Assembly (NCBI GenBank): GCA_031268095.1
Contig: JAIRXU010000026.1
Span: forward strand, 1-42,607
Length of the DNA: 42,607 nucleotides
Reading direction: 5' to 3'
From: Oscillospiraceae bacterium
GTDB taxonomy: Bacteria; Bacillota; Clostridia; Oscillospirales; Acutalibacteraceae
Positions 32,236-40,103 of this stretch are shown one piece after another. The notes under the pieces were generated by a model that worked only from the letters and a program-made list of their open reading frames with translations, ran no database searches and was not told the DNA's origin. Made by a program: the position numbers and the translations under genes. The stretch's first letter is position 1. Every line of letters begins with the position of its first letter.

Positions 32236-33883
32236 AGATAAACGCTTTCAGCTGGCTGATGTTTGCGTCCATGTCCATCTCCAGCACCGCCGCGCCGTTC
32301 TTGTTGGCGTTGCTCCAGGTTCCGTCGGCGGGAACGCGGAACTGAGCCACCGGATATGTCCGGTAAATCAGACCGCCCAGGACCAGGTTGGTCAGGGTGG
32401 CTTGATCCAGATCAGTTTCCACGTTTGCCAGGATTTTTTCAGCGATGGCTTTCATTTGGATGGGATTGTTTTTGTTGAAGCGGTTCAGCATAGACTGGAA
32501 AACCTGACGCTGGCGCTGCGTGCGGTGGAAGTCGTCGTCCAAATAGCGGATGCGGCAGAAAACCAGCGCCTGCTCTCCGGTGAGGTGCACGGCCCCGACG
32601 GAATTCATCTGCTGGATCATGCTGTCCATCCCGATCTGTTTGCCCAGCCGGGTGGTCTTCAGCAGGAATGCCGCCTCTTCGGCGGTAACCGCCACGTCCA
32701 CCCCGTCCAGCGCGTCGATAACCGCCTGGAAGCCGGCAAAGCTGACTTGGACGAAATGATCGATCCGGACGTGAAAGTTATACTCGAGAGTGTCCTTGAC
32801 CAGCTGCGCCCCGCCGGAGGAGCAAGCCGCGTTGAGTTTGGCGTAGCCGCTGTCGGGGATCACGACCCAGCTGTCCCGCAGGAAGGAGGTGATCTTCAGC
32901 TGGCGGTGCATCCGGTCAATGGAGAGCAGCAGCATAGTGTCGGACCGGGCGGCGGACGTGTCCTCCCAGGTATCCACGCCGATCAGCAGAATGTTCGTTA
33001 TAAGCGGGCTGGATTTCAGCGCCGCGTCGCTGATGTAAGGGTTGGAGCGCCCTTGGGTGGGAATATAATTCACTTTCCCCGCCATGCTGTACGCAAGGGC
33101 ATAGAGGCTCCCCCCGCCGGCCAGCAGCAGTGCCGCGAGGAGCAGAATCACCCGCCGGACAACGTGCTTTTTCTTTTTAGCCGGTTTCCCGGGCGGTTTT
33201 TTGCCGCTTCTGGCCGTATTCCCCTGAGAACGCTTGGTTTGGTAGGGGTTCTCCGGCAAGGGTGAGCGTTCGCCGCCTTGCATCGTGCCCTGGGGGGTCC
33301 GGCGGGCAGAGGCGGGGCGCACAGGCCCGGCGGAAGGGGCGCCGTCGGCGCGGCCGCCTTCCGCCGCTTTTCCTGCGGAAACCGTCGGCGGCGCGTCGCC
33401 CTGCCCCACGGGTGGGAATCCGCGCGTACTGCTCCGGCCCGGGGAAATCCGGCCGGTGGCGCTGCGGGCGGTTCCCTGCTTGGCATTGGCGGCCCGCCGC
33501 AGTTCCTCGGTCTCCCAGAAGCTGCTGACCAGCGCGTCGAGGTCCTCGGCCGCTTTCTCCGCGTCCAGATTCCAGCCGTTGCGGGCCGCTTTTTCGCCCT
33601 GGCTGTCGCTGAAAATAATCTCGTCTGGCGTGATGGGCACCGTAGAAAACTGCGGCTGCTGGACAAACGGCCCCCGTCCGCCCCGGCTTGCGCCTGCGTC
33701 GGCGGGCGGTGCGGCCTGAAAAAGCGGTTCCGGCGGCGCGGGGGTCGCCCTGGGCGGCGGACCTTGCGGATCCTTCAGTTCCCGCTTGGCGGGCGGCGTC
33801 CAGGTATTATGGGCAATCCAATCATTGACAGAGGAAAGGAGGTCCAGTTCCTCTTCCTGCCGGTTATATAGCTTCTCTTCCAC
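32225..33883 (-). CDS. LCP family protein with long cytoplasmic tail
   Basis: A 552-residue LytR-CpsA-Psr protein. Residues 1-242 are a Pro/Gly/Ala/Arg-rich, low-complexity cytoplasmic region ending in KPAKKKKHVVRR. One membrane segment follows (about 243-266). The extracellular LCP domain shows TNILLIGVDTWED, ARSDTMLLLSID, ITSFLRDSWVVIPDSGYAKLNAA and VFCRIRYLDDDFHRTQRQRQV, with the conserved Asp/Arg residues for pyrophosphate-lipid binding. Start GTG 33883 has GGGGAG 8 bases upstream. A consensus promoter precedes it. It heads the operon with the glycyl radical pair, an odd association. Confidence 0.9.
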   Translation of the reverse strand: MEEKLYNRQEEELDLLSSVNDWIAHNTWTPPAKRELKDPQGPPPRATPAPPEPLFQAAPPADAGASRGGRGPFVQQPQFSTVPITPDEIIFSDSQGEKAARNGWNLDAEKAAEDLDALVSSFWETEELRRAANAKQGTARSATGRISPGRSSTRGFPPVGQGDAPPTVSAGKAAEGGRADGAPSAGPVRPASARRTPQGTMQGGERSPLPENPYQTKRSQGNTARSGKKPPGKPAKKKKHVVRRVILLLAALLLAGGGSLYALAYSMAGKVNYIPTQGRSNPYISDAALKSSPLITNILLIGVDTWEDTSAARSDTMLLLSIDRMHRQLKITSFLRDSWVVIPDSGYAKLNAACSSGGAQLVKDTLEYNFHVRIDHFVQVSFAGFQAVIDALDGVDVAVTAEEAAFLLKTTRLGKQIGMDSMIQQMNSVGAVHLTGEQALVFCRIRYLDDDFHRTQRQRQVFQSMLNRFNKNNPIQMKAIAEKILANVETDLDQATLTNLVLGGLIYRTYPVAQFRVPADGTWSNANKNGAAVLEMDMDANISQLKAFIYEK

Positions 33884-33928
33884 TCGATGTTCTCCCCGTT
33901 GACGAAAAAAATAGGAATACGTTATTCT

Positions 33929-33957
33929 ATTTTACCGCAAAATCCCGCCCGTTGCAA
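33929..33957 (-). promoter_or_regulatory. Sigma-A promoter for the LCP-GRE operon
   Basis: On the minus strand TTGCAA, 17 bases and TAAAAT, 45 bases ahead of the GTG start. It is back to back with the rnpB promoter. Confidence 0.75.
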
Positions 33958-33987
33958 GTATTTTTTCTATAAACTTTTTATTACGGC

Positions 33988-34016
33988 TTGACAGCTTTGC
34001 CCAAATGCTTTACAAT
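33988..34016 (+). promoter_or_regulatory. Sigma-A promoter of rnpB
   Basis: A perfect TTGACA, 17 bases and TACAAT. The expected start of transcription, about 7 bases later, coincides with the 5' strand of the RNase P P1 helix. Confidence 0.9.
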
Positions 34017-34022
34017 ACCCAT

Positions 34023-34386
34023 GTGTGAGTCGGCTGGGCAGTCGCGGGAGCGCAGAAACGCGCCTGAGGAAAGTCCGAGCCCCATAGAGCAGGATAACGG
34101 CTAACGGCCGCCGAGGGTGACCTTAGGGAGAGTGCAACAGAGATATACCGCCAGGCGACAAACCTGGTAAGGGTGGAAAGGCGAGGTAAGAGCTCACCGG
34201 CGCGCGGGGAACCGCCGCGTCCTGTAAACCCTATCCGGAGCAACACCGACGGGGACATTGGCGGGTTTGCCCGCCTACCGCTTGCTCGGCGGCATCCCGA
34301 CGGGTGGCATGACCGCGGCAGCAATGCCGCGGCAAGAAAGATGATTGCCTTCAATGACAGAACTCGGCTTACAGGCCGGCTCACAC
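34023..34386 (+). ncRNA. rnpB: RNase P RNA (class A)
   Basis: The catalytic RNA that matures tRNA 5' ends. Helix P1 is formed by GTGTGAGTCGG at the 5' end and CCGGCTCACAC at the 3' end. Conserved core elements include GAGGAAAGTCCGAGCCCC, AGGGAGAGTGCAACAGA, AAGGGTGGAAAGGCGAGGTA and the 3' GAACTCGGCTTACAGGCC. Internal arms around 34253-34280 and 34310-34335 are GC-rich hairpins. The long P19-like and P12-like arms suggest the ancestral A type, not the Bacillus B type. I see no clear terminator behind it. Confidence 0.95.
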
Positions 34387-34435
34387 AGACGCCGTCTAAG
34401 CCGACAGACAGGAACCCGGGACGCTTCCTTCCGCA

Positions 34436-34441
34436 TATAAT
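34436..34441 (+). promoter_or_regulatory. Possible -10 box before the 117-aa gene
   Basis: TATAAT 22 bases before the ATG at 34463. No good -35 hexamer stands at the right distance, so this is only a weak promoter candidate; readthrough from rnpB is also possible. Confidence 0.35.
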
Positions 34442-34462
34442 GGTGCGAAAGGAAGTGATGAT

Positions 34463-34816
34463 ATGCTGGAAACCGTTATTTATGGTCTGTTGATCCTGTT
34501 TGTGCTCATCGGGGTGGTTGCCTCGGTTTATTTCCTCATGATCCGGGCGCTGCATCCCAAAGCCCAGGGCCGCTTCGTCGTGGTGATCCCCGGAGACGCG
34601 GACCAGAGCGAGATTGCCTCCCTGGTTTGCGCGGCGCGGCTGCGCATGGGGATTCTGGGCGACATCAGCCGGAGCGAGGTCATTGCCCTGGACTGCGGCA
34701 TGAGCACGGAAAAACGGCGGCAGTGCGAAGAACTCTGCCGAGAGCTGGACCATACATACCTCTGCCGTCCGGATGATCTACTGGACCGGATCTGCGGACC
34801 GACCGATGAATTCTGA
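34463..34816 (+). CDS. Small membrane-anchored hypothetical protein, 117 aa
   Basis: One N-terminal membrane segment (about residues 6-28) is followed by a soluble domain of 85 residues: GRFVVVIPGDADQSEIASLVCAARLRMGIL, then EVIALDCGMSTEKRRQCEELCRELDHTYLC. I know no function for it; three cysteines lie in the soluble part. It starts at ATG 34463 behind AAAGGAAG and lies six bases upstream of the ComF-type gene, so the two are probably co-transcribed. Confidence 0.8.
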   Translation: MLETVIYGLLILFVLIGVVASVYFLMIRALHPKAQGRFVVVIPGDADQSEIASLVCAARLRMGILGDISRSEVIALDCGMSTEKRRQCEELCRELDHTYLCRPDDLLDRICGPTDEF

Positions 34817-34821
34817 AAGTA

Positions 34822-35601
34822 ATGAATGATGCATTTCGGCCCCTTTCTCTGCGTCAGCGGACGCTGCTTTGGCTGTTTCCCCGGCGCTGCGTCTGGTGCG
34901 GGAAGGTCACGGAACCGACAGAACCTCTCTGCCCGGCCTGCGCCGAGAAGCCGCCGGAGACCGCCCGCCGGGGACTGCCGGTGAGTGCGGCGGTCTGCCT
35001 GTTCTGTGGATCCGCCCGTCCCTGCGCCTGCCGGCTCCGCGCGCCGCTGCTCTGGTGCTATGGCTACCATTCTCCGGGGCGGCGCGTCTTTCTGGACCTC
35101 AAATTCCGGGGGAAACGCGCGGCGGCGGCGGATCTTGCCCTGACCATGACCGAAGCCCTGCGCCGCTGCGAAGAGGCCGGGCCTTTCGTGGACGCCGCCG
35201 TCTGCTGCGTACCTATGACGGCGGCGCAGCTCAAGCGGCGGGGTTACAACCAGAGCGCCCTGCTGGGCCGCGCCTGTGCCCGCGGCCTGGGACTGCGCTG
35301 GGAACCGGGGCTGCTGCGGAAGGTCGCGGAAACAGACGAGCAGCACAGGCTGCCTGGCCCGCAGCGCTTCCAAAATGTGGATGGGGCCTTCGCCGCCGCC
35401 GATCCGGACAGGCTCCGGGATCGGAAAATTCTGCTGGTGGATGATGTGACCACGACCGGGGCAACCTTGCGGGAATGTGTCCGCGCGCTGCGGGAAGCTG
35501 GGGCGGCGACGGTCTTTTGCCTGACGTTTTTGGGGAGCGACGGACCCGCAGCGGAACCGGAACAAAACGAGGGGAGTTGCCGGAATGATGAATCAGTATG
35601 A
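34822..35601 (+). CDS. ComF family phosphoribosyltransferase-like protein
   Basis: A 259-residue ComFC-type protein. The N-terminal zinc-binding part has CVWCGK, LCPACAE, CLFCG and CAC. The C-terminal part is a type I phosphoribosyltransferase fold, with RRGYNQSALLGRACA and the PRPP-binding loop ILLVDDVTTTGATLRE. In transformable Firmicutes ComFC supports DNA uptake; in others its role is unclear. No comFA helicase gene is next to it. It overlaps the following gene by 17 bases. Confidence 0.9.
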   Translation: MNDAFRPLSLRQRTLLWLFPRRCVWCGKVTEPTEPLCPACAEKPPETARRGLPVSAAVCLFCGSARPCACRLRAPLLWCYGYHSPGRRVFLDLKFRGKRAAAADLALTMTEALRRCEEAGPFVDAAVCCVPMTAAQLKRRGYNQSALLGRACARGLGLRWEPGLLRKVAETDEQHRLPGPQRFQNVDGAFAAADPDRLRDRKILLVDDVTTTGATLRECVRALREAGAATVFCLTFLGSDGPAAEPEQNEGSCRNDESV

Positions 35602-36661
35602 TGTGGCGGCCTATATTTGGCCGTCTTACACCGGGGACGAGCCCCGGGCGCGGATTTTTTGGCCCGAGGGAATCGGCGAATGGGAGACGGTGCGGAAACG
35701 CATGCACCAAAAACCGCTGTGGGGCTGCGAAAACGAGGCGGATCCCGCTGTCATGGAACGGCAGATCGCCCAGGCGAAAGCCCACGGAATCAATACATTT
35801 ATCTACGACTGGTACTGGTATGACAACCGGCCGTTCCTGGAACAGTGCCTAAACAACGGCTTCCTGGGCGCGGCCAACAACGCCGAGATGACATTCTACC
35901 TGATGTGGGCCAACCATACGGCAAACACCCTCTGGGACCTGCGCAATTCCCACGACCAGCGGACAGCCATCTGGGACGGCGCGGTCAACTTTTCCATTTT
36001 CCGGGATATTTCCCGCCGATGGATGCAACACTATTTCGGACGGGAAAATTACTTCCGCATCGATGGCAAGCCTGTGCTCTCTGTGTTCGATACCGGCAAT
36101 CTGATCCGGGGGTTGGGCGGGGCGGACAGCGCGGCGCGGGCGATGGACTGGCTGAGAGAAGAGATGGTCCGGGCGGGATTCGGCGGGTTGCATTTGCAGC
36201 TGATCAAGTTCGGAAACGGCCTGCTCCGGGACGGCGGACAGGAGTATACGTTCTTTGCGCTGCTGGACCGCCTGGGGGCCGACAGCTTCACCCACTACCA
36301 AACCGCCTGCTATGCGTCCGGCGAAGGGGACTACAGCGCTTGGTTCGGGGCGATGGAGACCGAGTGGGCGGCCGTCCGCGCAGCCACGGACAAAATTTAT
36401 TTTCCGCACGTTTCCGCTGGCTGGGGCAGCCAGCCCCGCTACCTCAAGCCAACCAAAGACAACATGACCGGCTGCACACCGGAAAATTTCCGCCGCGCGC
36501 TGGAAATGGCGAAGGCCTGCGCGGACGGGATCCTGACCGGGCCGAAATTGATTACTGTCAATAGCTGGAACGAATGGACGGAGACCAGCTACCTCCAGCC
36601 GGACGACCTGACCGGTTACGCCAGGCTGGAAGCGGTCAGGGACGTGTTCTCGGTCAGTTGA
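35585..36661 (+). CDS. WbsX / GH99-like glycan protein
   Basis: A 358-residue cytosolic (no signal peptide) barrel protein of the WbsX/glycoside hydrolase 99-like family. Typical stretches are VAAYIWPSYTGDE, the AKAHGINTFIYDWYWYDNRPFLEQC run with its acidic/aromatic set, FYLMWANH, YFRIDGKPVLSVFD and the C-terminal NSWNEWTETSYLQPD, where the glutamates may be catalytic. Relatives occur in polysaccharide clusters, but here no other glycan gene is adjacent. ATG 35585 lies inside the comF end, preceded by GGGGAG about 10 bases upstream. Confidence 0.85.
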   Translation: MMNQYDVAAYIWPSYTGDEPRARIFWPEGIGEWETVRKRMHQKPLWGCENEADPAVMERQIAQAKAHGINTFIYDWYWYDNRPFLEQCLNNGFLGAANNAEMTFYLMWANHTANTLWDLRNSHDQRTAIWDGAVNFSIFRDISRRWMQHYFGRENYFRIDGKPVLSVFDTGNLIRGLGGADSAARAMDWLREEMVRAGFGGLHLQLIKFGNGLLRDGGQEYTFFALLDRLGADSFTHYQTACYASGEGDYSAWFGAMETEWAAVRAATDKIYFPHVSAGWGSQPRYLKPTKDNMTGCTPENFRRALEMAKACADGILTGPKLITVNSWNEWTETSYLQPDDLTGYARLEAVRDVFSVS

Positions 36662-36767
36662 TTTTATGAATTCGGCCCTGCGGACGGACGAGCCAAGCGA
36701 CGAAACGCGGCAAACAGAAAAGTAATTTTTTAGAACAGAGAATGACCGACAGAGGGAGGGGAGCGCG

Positions 36768-37814
36768 GTGCCGGGGCTGCATATCGGAATTGATTTGGGG
36801 ACAACATCGATTATCATTTTCGTCGAAGGCAAGGGGATCGTGCTGCACGAATCCTCCATCGCGGCGCTGGACGTCAAGAGCGGGCAGGTGCTGGCCCTGG
36901 GCAACAGCGTCTACGATATGCTTGGCCGCAACCCTGACAGCCTGCGGGTGGTTCGGCCCATGCGGGACGGAGTGATCTCCGATTTCACGGTCATTCACGC
37001 CATGGTAGAATATTTTATCCGGAAAATTTGCGGCAACCGGATTTTCAAGCCCAGTGTAATGATCTGCATGCCCGCGTCGGTGACGGGGCTGGAGAAGAAC
37101 GCGATCCTCGAACTGGCCATTGCCGCCGGGGCAGGGCGGGCCTGCCTGGTGGAGGAACCCTTGGCCGCCGCGCTGGGGGCTGGGATGAACATTGCGCAGC
37201 CCAACGGGCGGATGGTGGTGGATATCGGCGGCGGGACGGTGGATGTAGCGGTAATCACCATGGGCACCATGGCCATCGCCCGCAGCGCTAAGGTCGCGGG
37301 CAACGCGCTGAATGAGGCCATCCAGCGGTATATCCGCCGGGAACGCAATGTGCTGATCGGAGAGCTGACAGCGGAGGACGTCAAGCGGCGGATCGGCTGC
37401 GCCTACCAGCGGCGTGCGGAACTGGCCATCGGCGTACGGGGACAGAACTACATCAGTCGCCTGCCTACACGCATCGAAGTCAATTCCAGCGAGACCTTTT
37501 TTGCCATGCGGGAGCGGCTCAACGATATCGCCGACACGGTCCACCGGGTGCTGGAGCAGACGCCGCCGGAAATGGCGGGCGATATCTACGATCAGGGAAT
37601 TTTGCTCACCGGCGGCGGCTCCCTGCTTCATGGGCTGGACGTGCATCTCAGCCGCCATACAGGGATCCGCGTGGCGGTGGCCCCGGATCCGGTGAACTGT
37701 GTGGCGCTGGGGATGGGCAAGATGATGAAGTACGCCAAAGTCCTTTCGGACAACAACTACTACTATCGGACCGACGACGACATCGGGGAATACGCCCGGA
37801 GCCGGAATCTGTAA
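36768..37814 (+). CDS. mreB: MreB/Mbl-type actin-like protein
   Basis: A 348-residue bacterial actin. ATP-site motifs are GIDLGTTSIIIF (phosphate 1), VEEPLAAALGAG, VVDIGGGTVDVAVI (phosphate 2) and LLTGGGSLLHGLD (adenosine). It directs cell-wall synthesis during elongation. The GTG start at 36768 follows GGAGGGGAG. The gene is not next to mreC, mreD or a septation cluster, so it is more like the isolated Mbl/MreBH copies of Firmicutes. A 106-base gap precedes it with no consensus promoter. Confidence 0.92.
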   Translation: MPGLHIGIDLGTTSIIIFVEGKGIVLHESSIAALDVKSGQVLALGNSVYDMLGRNPDSLRVVRPMRDGVISDFTVIHAMVEYFIRKICGNRIFKPSVMICMPASVTGLEKNAILELAIAAGAGRACLVEEPLAAALGAGMNIAQPNGRMVVDIGGGTVDVAVITMGTMAIARSAKVAGNALNEAIQRYIRRERNVLIGELTAEDVKRRIGCAYQRRAELAIGVRGQNYISRLPTRIEVNSSETFFAMRERLNDIADTVHRVLEQTPPEMAGDIYDQGILLTGGGSLLHGLDVHLSRHTGIRVAVAPDPVNCVALGMGKMMKYAKVLSDNNYYYRTDDDIGEYARSRNL

Positions 37815-37859
37815 TATGCAACAAAAGAAAGAACAGCACGAGACGGGAGGCCGCAAAGT

Positions 37860-39182
37860 ATGCCATGGTTGGGATTGGACATCGGGACCAGCAGTATTTG
37901 CGCCGTGGTGACGGCGGACGACGGGAAAAAAATTCTGACGGGGCGGACCATTGCCAACGACACGGGGCTGCGGTCTATCCGCACGTTTGAGGCGATCCAA
38001 AACCCGCAGCGGATCTGGCTGATCTGCGAAACGCTGGTGCGGGGGTGCCTGGGAAGCGTTCCGGACATTCGGGGCATCGGCGTGACCGGGCAAATGCACG
38101 GCCTGCTGTATCTCAACGACCGGGGTGACGCCGTCAGTCCGCTTTTCACTTGGCAGGACGAGAGCGGCAGCGAACCCGCGGGCGACGGACAGACGTATGC
38201 CCAGTGCCTGAGCGAACTGAGCGGGTACGCCATGGCCAGCGGTTTTGGCGGGACGACGCTCTTCGTTCACGCCCGGCAGTCCATGATTCCCGAGGATGCC
38301 GCCTGGATCTGCACCATTCATGATTACATCGCAATGCGCCTTTGCGGCCTACCTCATCCGGTCATGCACAGCTCCGACGCGGCCAGTTTCGGTCTTTATG
38401 ATTTGGCCAAGGGGGACTTCGACCGGACGGCAATCGACAAAGCCGGATTGCCGCAGGCGCTATTCCCGACGGTGACGGGGGAATTTGACGAACTGGGCAA
38501 ATGGCAGGGGATTTCGGTGCGTGTTGCCGTCGGAGACAATCAGGCCAGTTTCCTGGGCGCGGCGGAGTCTTTGGAAGAGAGTGTGCTGGTGAACGTCGGC
38601 ACCGGCAGCCAGCTGTCCTTCTGCACGGAATATCTGCCGCCGGAGAAAGTCGCGCCGGGGGCGGAGCTGCGCCCGCTGCGGGGAGACCGTTTTCTGTATG
38701 TTGGGTCCGCGCTCTGCGGCGGCCGCGCATACGCTCTGCTGGAGCAGTTCTTCCGGCATTGCGCGGCGCTTGCGGCAGTGGCGGCGGGCGGAAATCAGCC
38801 GGAAGATCAGCGACTGTATGCCGCGATGGACGAGATGCTGCGGGAAGGGCCGCCTCCGGCAGAAGAAATCCCGCTGGTGGATCCCCGTTTCGCCGGCACC
38901 CGCCGGGACCCCGCGATGCGGGGAGCGATTGCCGGGCTGGGCCTACATAATTTCACGCCGCGGCACCTCATGTGGGGAATGATGTTCGGCATGGCGGAAG
39001 AGCTCTATGGGTTCTATGCGGACGCGGGGGTGACCCGGACGGAGCTGGTCGGCGCGGGCAATGGACTGCGGCAAAACCTGGCGTTGCGCAGGGTGGTCGC
39101 CGCCCGCTTCGGAATGCCCATGATGATCCCGGACTTCCAGGAGGAGGCAGCCCGCGGCGCGGCAAAGCTCTGCGGGATGTAA
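37860..39182 (+). CDS. FGGY-family carbohydrate kinase (sedoheptulokinase-like)
   Basis: A 440-residue sugar kinase of the ASKHA fold. The N-terminal ATP motif is GLDIGTSSICAVV, the substrate region is GVTGQMHGLLYLND, and the second domain shows VAVGDNQASFLGA, LVNVGTGSQLSF and ELVGAGNGLRQN. The GQMHG element resembles sedoheptulokinases; ribulokinase or xylulokinase activity is not excluded. The gene follows mreB by 45 bases, with GGGAGG upstream, though the two have no obvious functional tie. Confidence 0.85.
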   Translation: MPWLGLDIGTSSICAVVTADDGKKILTGRTIANDTGLRSIRTFEAIQNPQRIWLICETLVRGCLGSVPDIRGIGVTGQMHGLLYLNDRGDAVSPLFTWQDESGSEPAGDGQTYAQCLSELSGYAMASGFGGTTLFVHARQSMIPEDAAWICTIHDYIAMRLCGLPHPVMHSSDAASFGLYDLAKGDFDRTAIDKAGLPQALFPTVTGEFDELGKWQGISVRVAVGDNQASFLGAAESLEESVLVNVGTGSQLSFCTEYLPPEKVAPGAELRPLRGDRFLYVGSALCGGRAYALLEQFFRHCAALAAVAAGGNQPEDQRLYAAMDEMLREGPPPAEEIPLVDPRFAGTRRDPAMRGAIAGLGLHNFTPRHLMWGMMFGMAEELYGFYADAGVTRTELVGAGNGLRQNLALRRVVAARFGMPMMIPDFQEEAARGAAKLCGM

Positions 39183-39195
39183 TTTGGTTTTGCAA

Positions 39196-39239
39196 ATAAA
39201 AAACGGCAGGGCGGTCCGCGAAAGACTGCCGCTGCCGTT
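39196..39239 (-). terminator. Bidirectional terminator between convergent genes
   Basis: AACGGCAG and CTGCCGTT enclose inner arms GGCGGTC and GACTGCC (39202-39239). On the minus strand it is followed by TTTTTTATTTG and ends the lipoprotein gene. It also lies just past the kinase stop. Confidence 0.85.
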
Positions 39240-39271
39240 GTCGCATTGCCCGAAGGTTATATGGAAAAAAA

Positions 39272-39838
39272 TTAAGTGGCGGAGGAAGGTTCCTGCGGCG
39301 CAGGGACGGCTGTCGGGGGGATATCCCGCAGGGTAGGCTGGTCGTTTTCCTGGGGGAGGAGGCGCAGGCGGGCGCACTGGATGTACCGTCCGGCGTCGTT
39401 CTCCGCATAGACCAGGCGGAAATCACCCCAGGTGACGGAGCGGTAGCCGGGGAAAGGGCCTTCTCCCACGCCGAGTTCCCGCAGGCGCGCCAGCGCGGCT
39501 TCCGGCGCAGCAGCGGTGAAGGAGCAGATCATACGCAGGACGGCGGGCATACTTTCTTGGGGCGGCGCGTCAGGCAAGGCAGTGAAAGAGACGGTATGAA
39601 TCCTTCCGCCGGGCAGCGCCTCCAGCGTCAGCAGGCCTGCCGGAAGGACGGAGAGGAAACGGAGGCCGCCGCTGTCCAGCAATTCTTCCGCAGAAAACGC
39701 ATCAATGCCCAGAGCGTCTTCCCCCTGGAGGGACCATGCCTCGCAAAACAGCCGCAAGTCTTGCGCACTGTTTTCCTGGCAGGCCGCCAGCGGCAGCAGC
39801 AGGCACAGCGCCAACAAGGGAATGATCATTCGCTTCAA
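39272..39838 (-). CDS. Hypothetical lipoprotein, 188 aa
   Basis: A secreted lipoprotein: signal core MIIPLLALCLLLP and lipobox LAAC with the cysteine at residue 20. The mature part is a soluble domain with no family I can name; it has a Leu/Ala-rich middle and a proline-rich tail. The start is TTG 39838 (TTG AAG CGA ATG), chosen because GGGAGG is 9 bases upstream and the positive residues before the signal core are gained. Upstream lie a tandem repeat and a palindrome that may be regulatory. Confidence 0.8.
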   Translation of the reverse strand: MKRMIIPLLALCLLLPLAACQENSAQDLRLFCEAWSLQGEDALGIDAFSAEELLDSGGLRFLSVLPAGLLTLEALPGGRIHTVSFTALPDAPPQESMPAVLRMICSFTAAAPEAALARLRELGVGEGPFPGYRSVTWGDFRLVYAENDAGRYIQCARLRLLPQENDQPTLRDIPPTAVPAPQEPSSAT

Positions 39839-39866
39839 GCAGCATCGCCTCCCAAAATTTCAGATT

Positions 39867-39904
39867 CTTTCGGTTGCTTTCGGTTGAATGCATCATTGTA
39901 TGCA
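39867..39904. repeat. Tandem CTTTCGGTTG pair and adjacent palindrome
   Basis: CTTTCGGTTG occurs twice in a row (39867-39886), directly followed by TGCATCATTGTATGCA (39889-39904), an inverted repeat with arms TGCAT/ATGCA. Both lie 29-66 bases upstream of the lipoprotein start. On the minus strand a TACAAT sequence overlaps the palindrome and may be a -10 box, so this is a candidate operator. The rest of 39905-40005 holds nothing I recognise. Confidence 0.55.
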
Positions 39905-40005
39905 CAAATTGCGCCGGACAGTCCCGGATGGCAGCCGATGAGGGAAAATAGAAAAATAAAGCTAAAAATTCGGCGATTTACACAAAAGTTTTCTCGAAAT
40001 ATCGC

Positions 40006-40034
40006 TTGACTTTCCAAAATAGTTGCTATATAAT
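40006..40034 (+). promoter_or_regulatory. Sigma-A promoter for the surface protein
   Basis: TTGACT, 17 bases and a perfect TATAAT, 69 bases upstream of the ATG at 40104, among the best promoters in the window. Confidence 0.88.
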
Positions 40035-40103
40035 ATCCTTGAAGTATCAATGCTGACATTTTCATTCCAATCTTGGCGGCGTTATTGTAAGGAGGTATTT
40101 TGT

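Noticed and set aside
34386-34441. Intrinsic terminator after rnpB
   Set aside because: Short GC-rich complementarity exists but there is no stable hairpin followed by a T-run.
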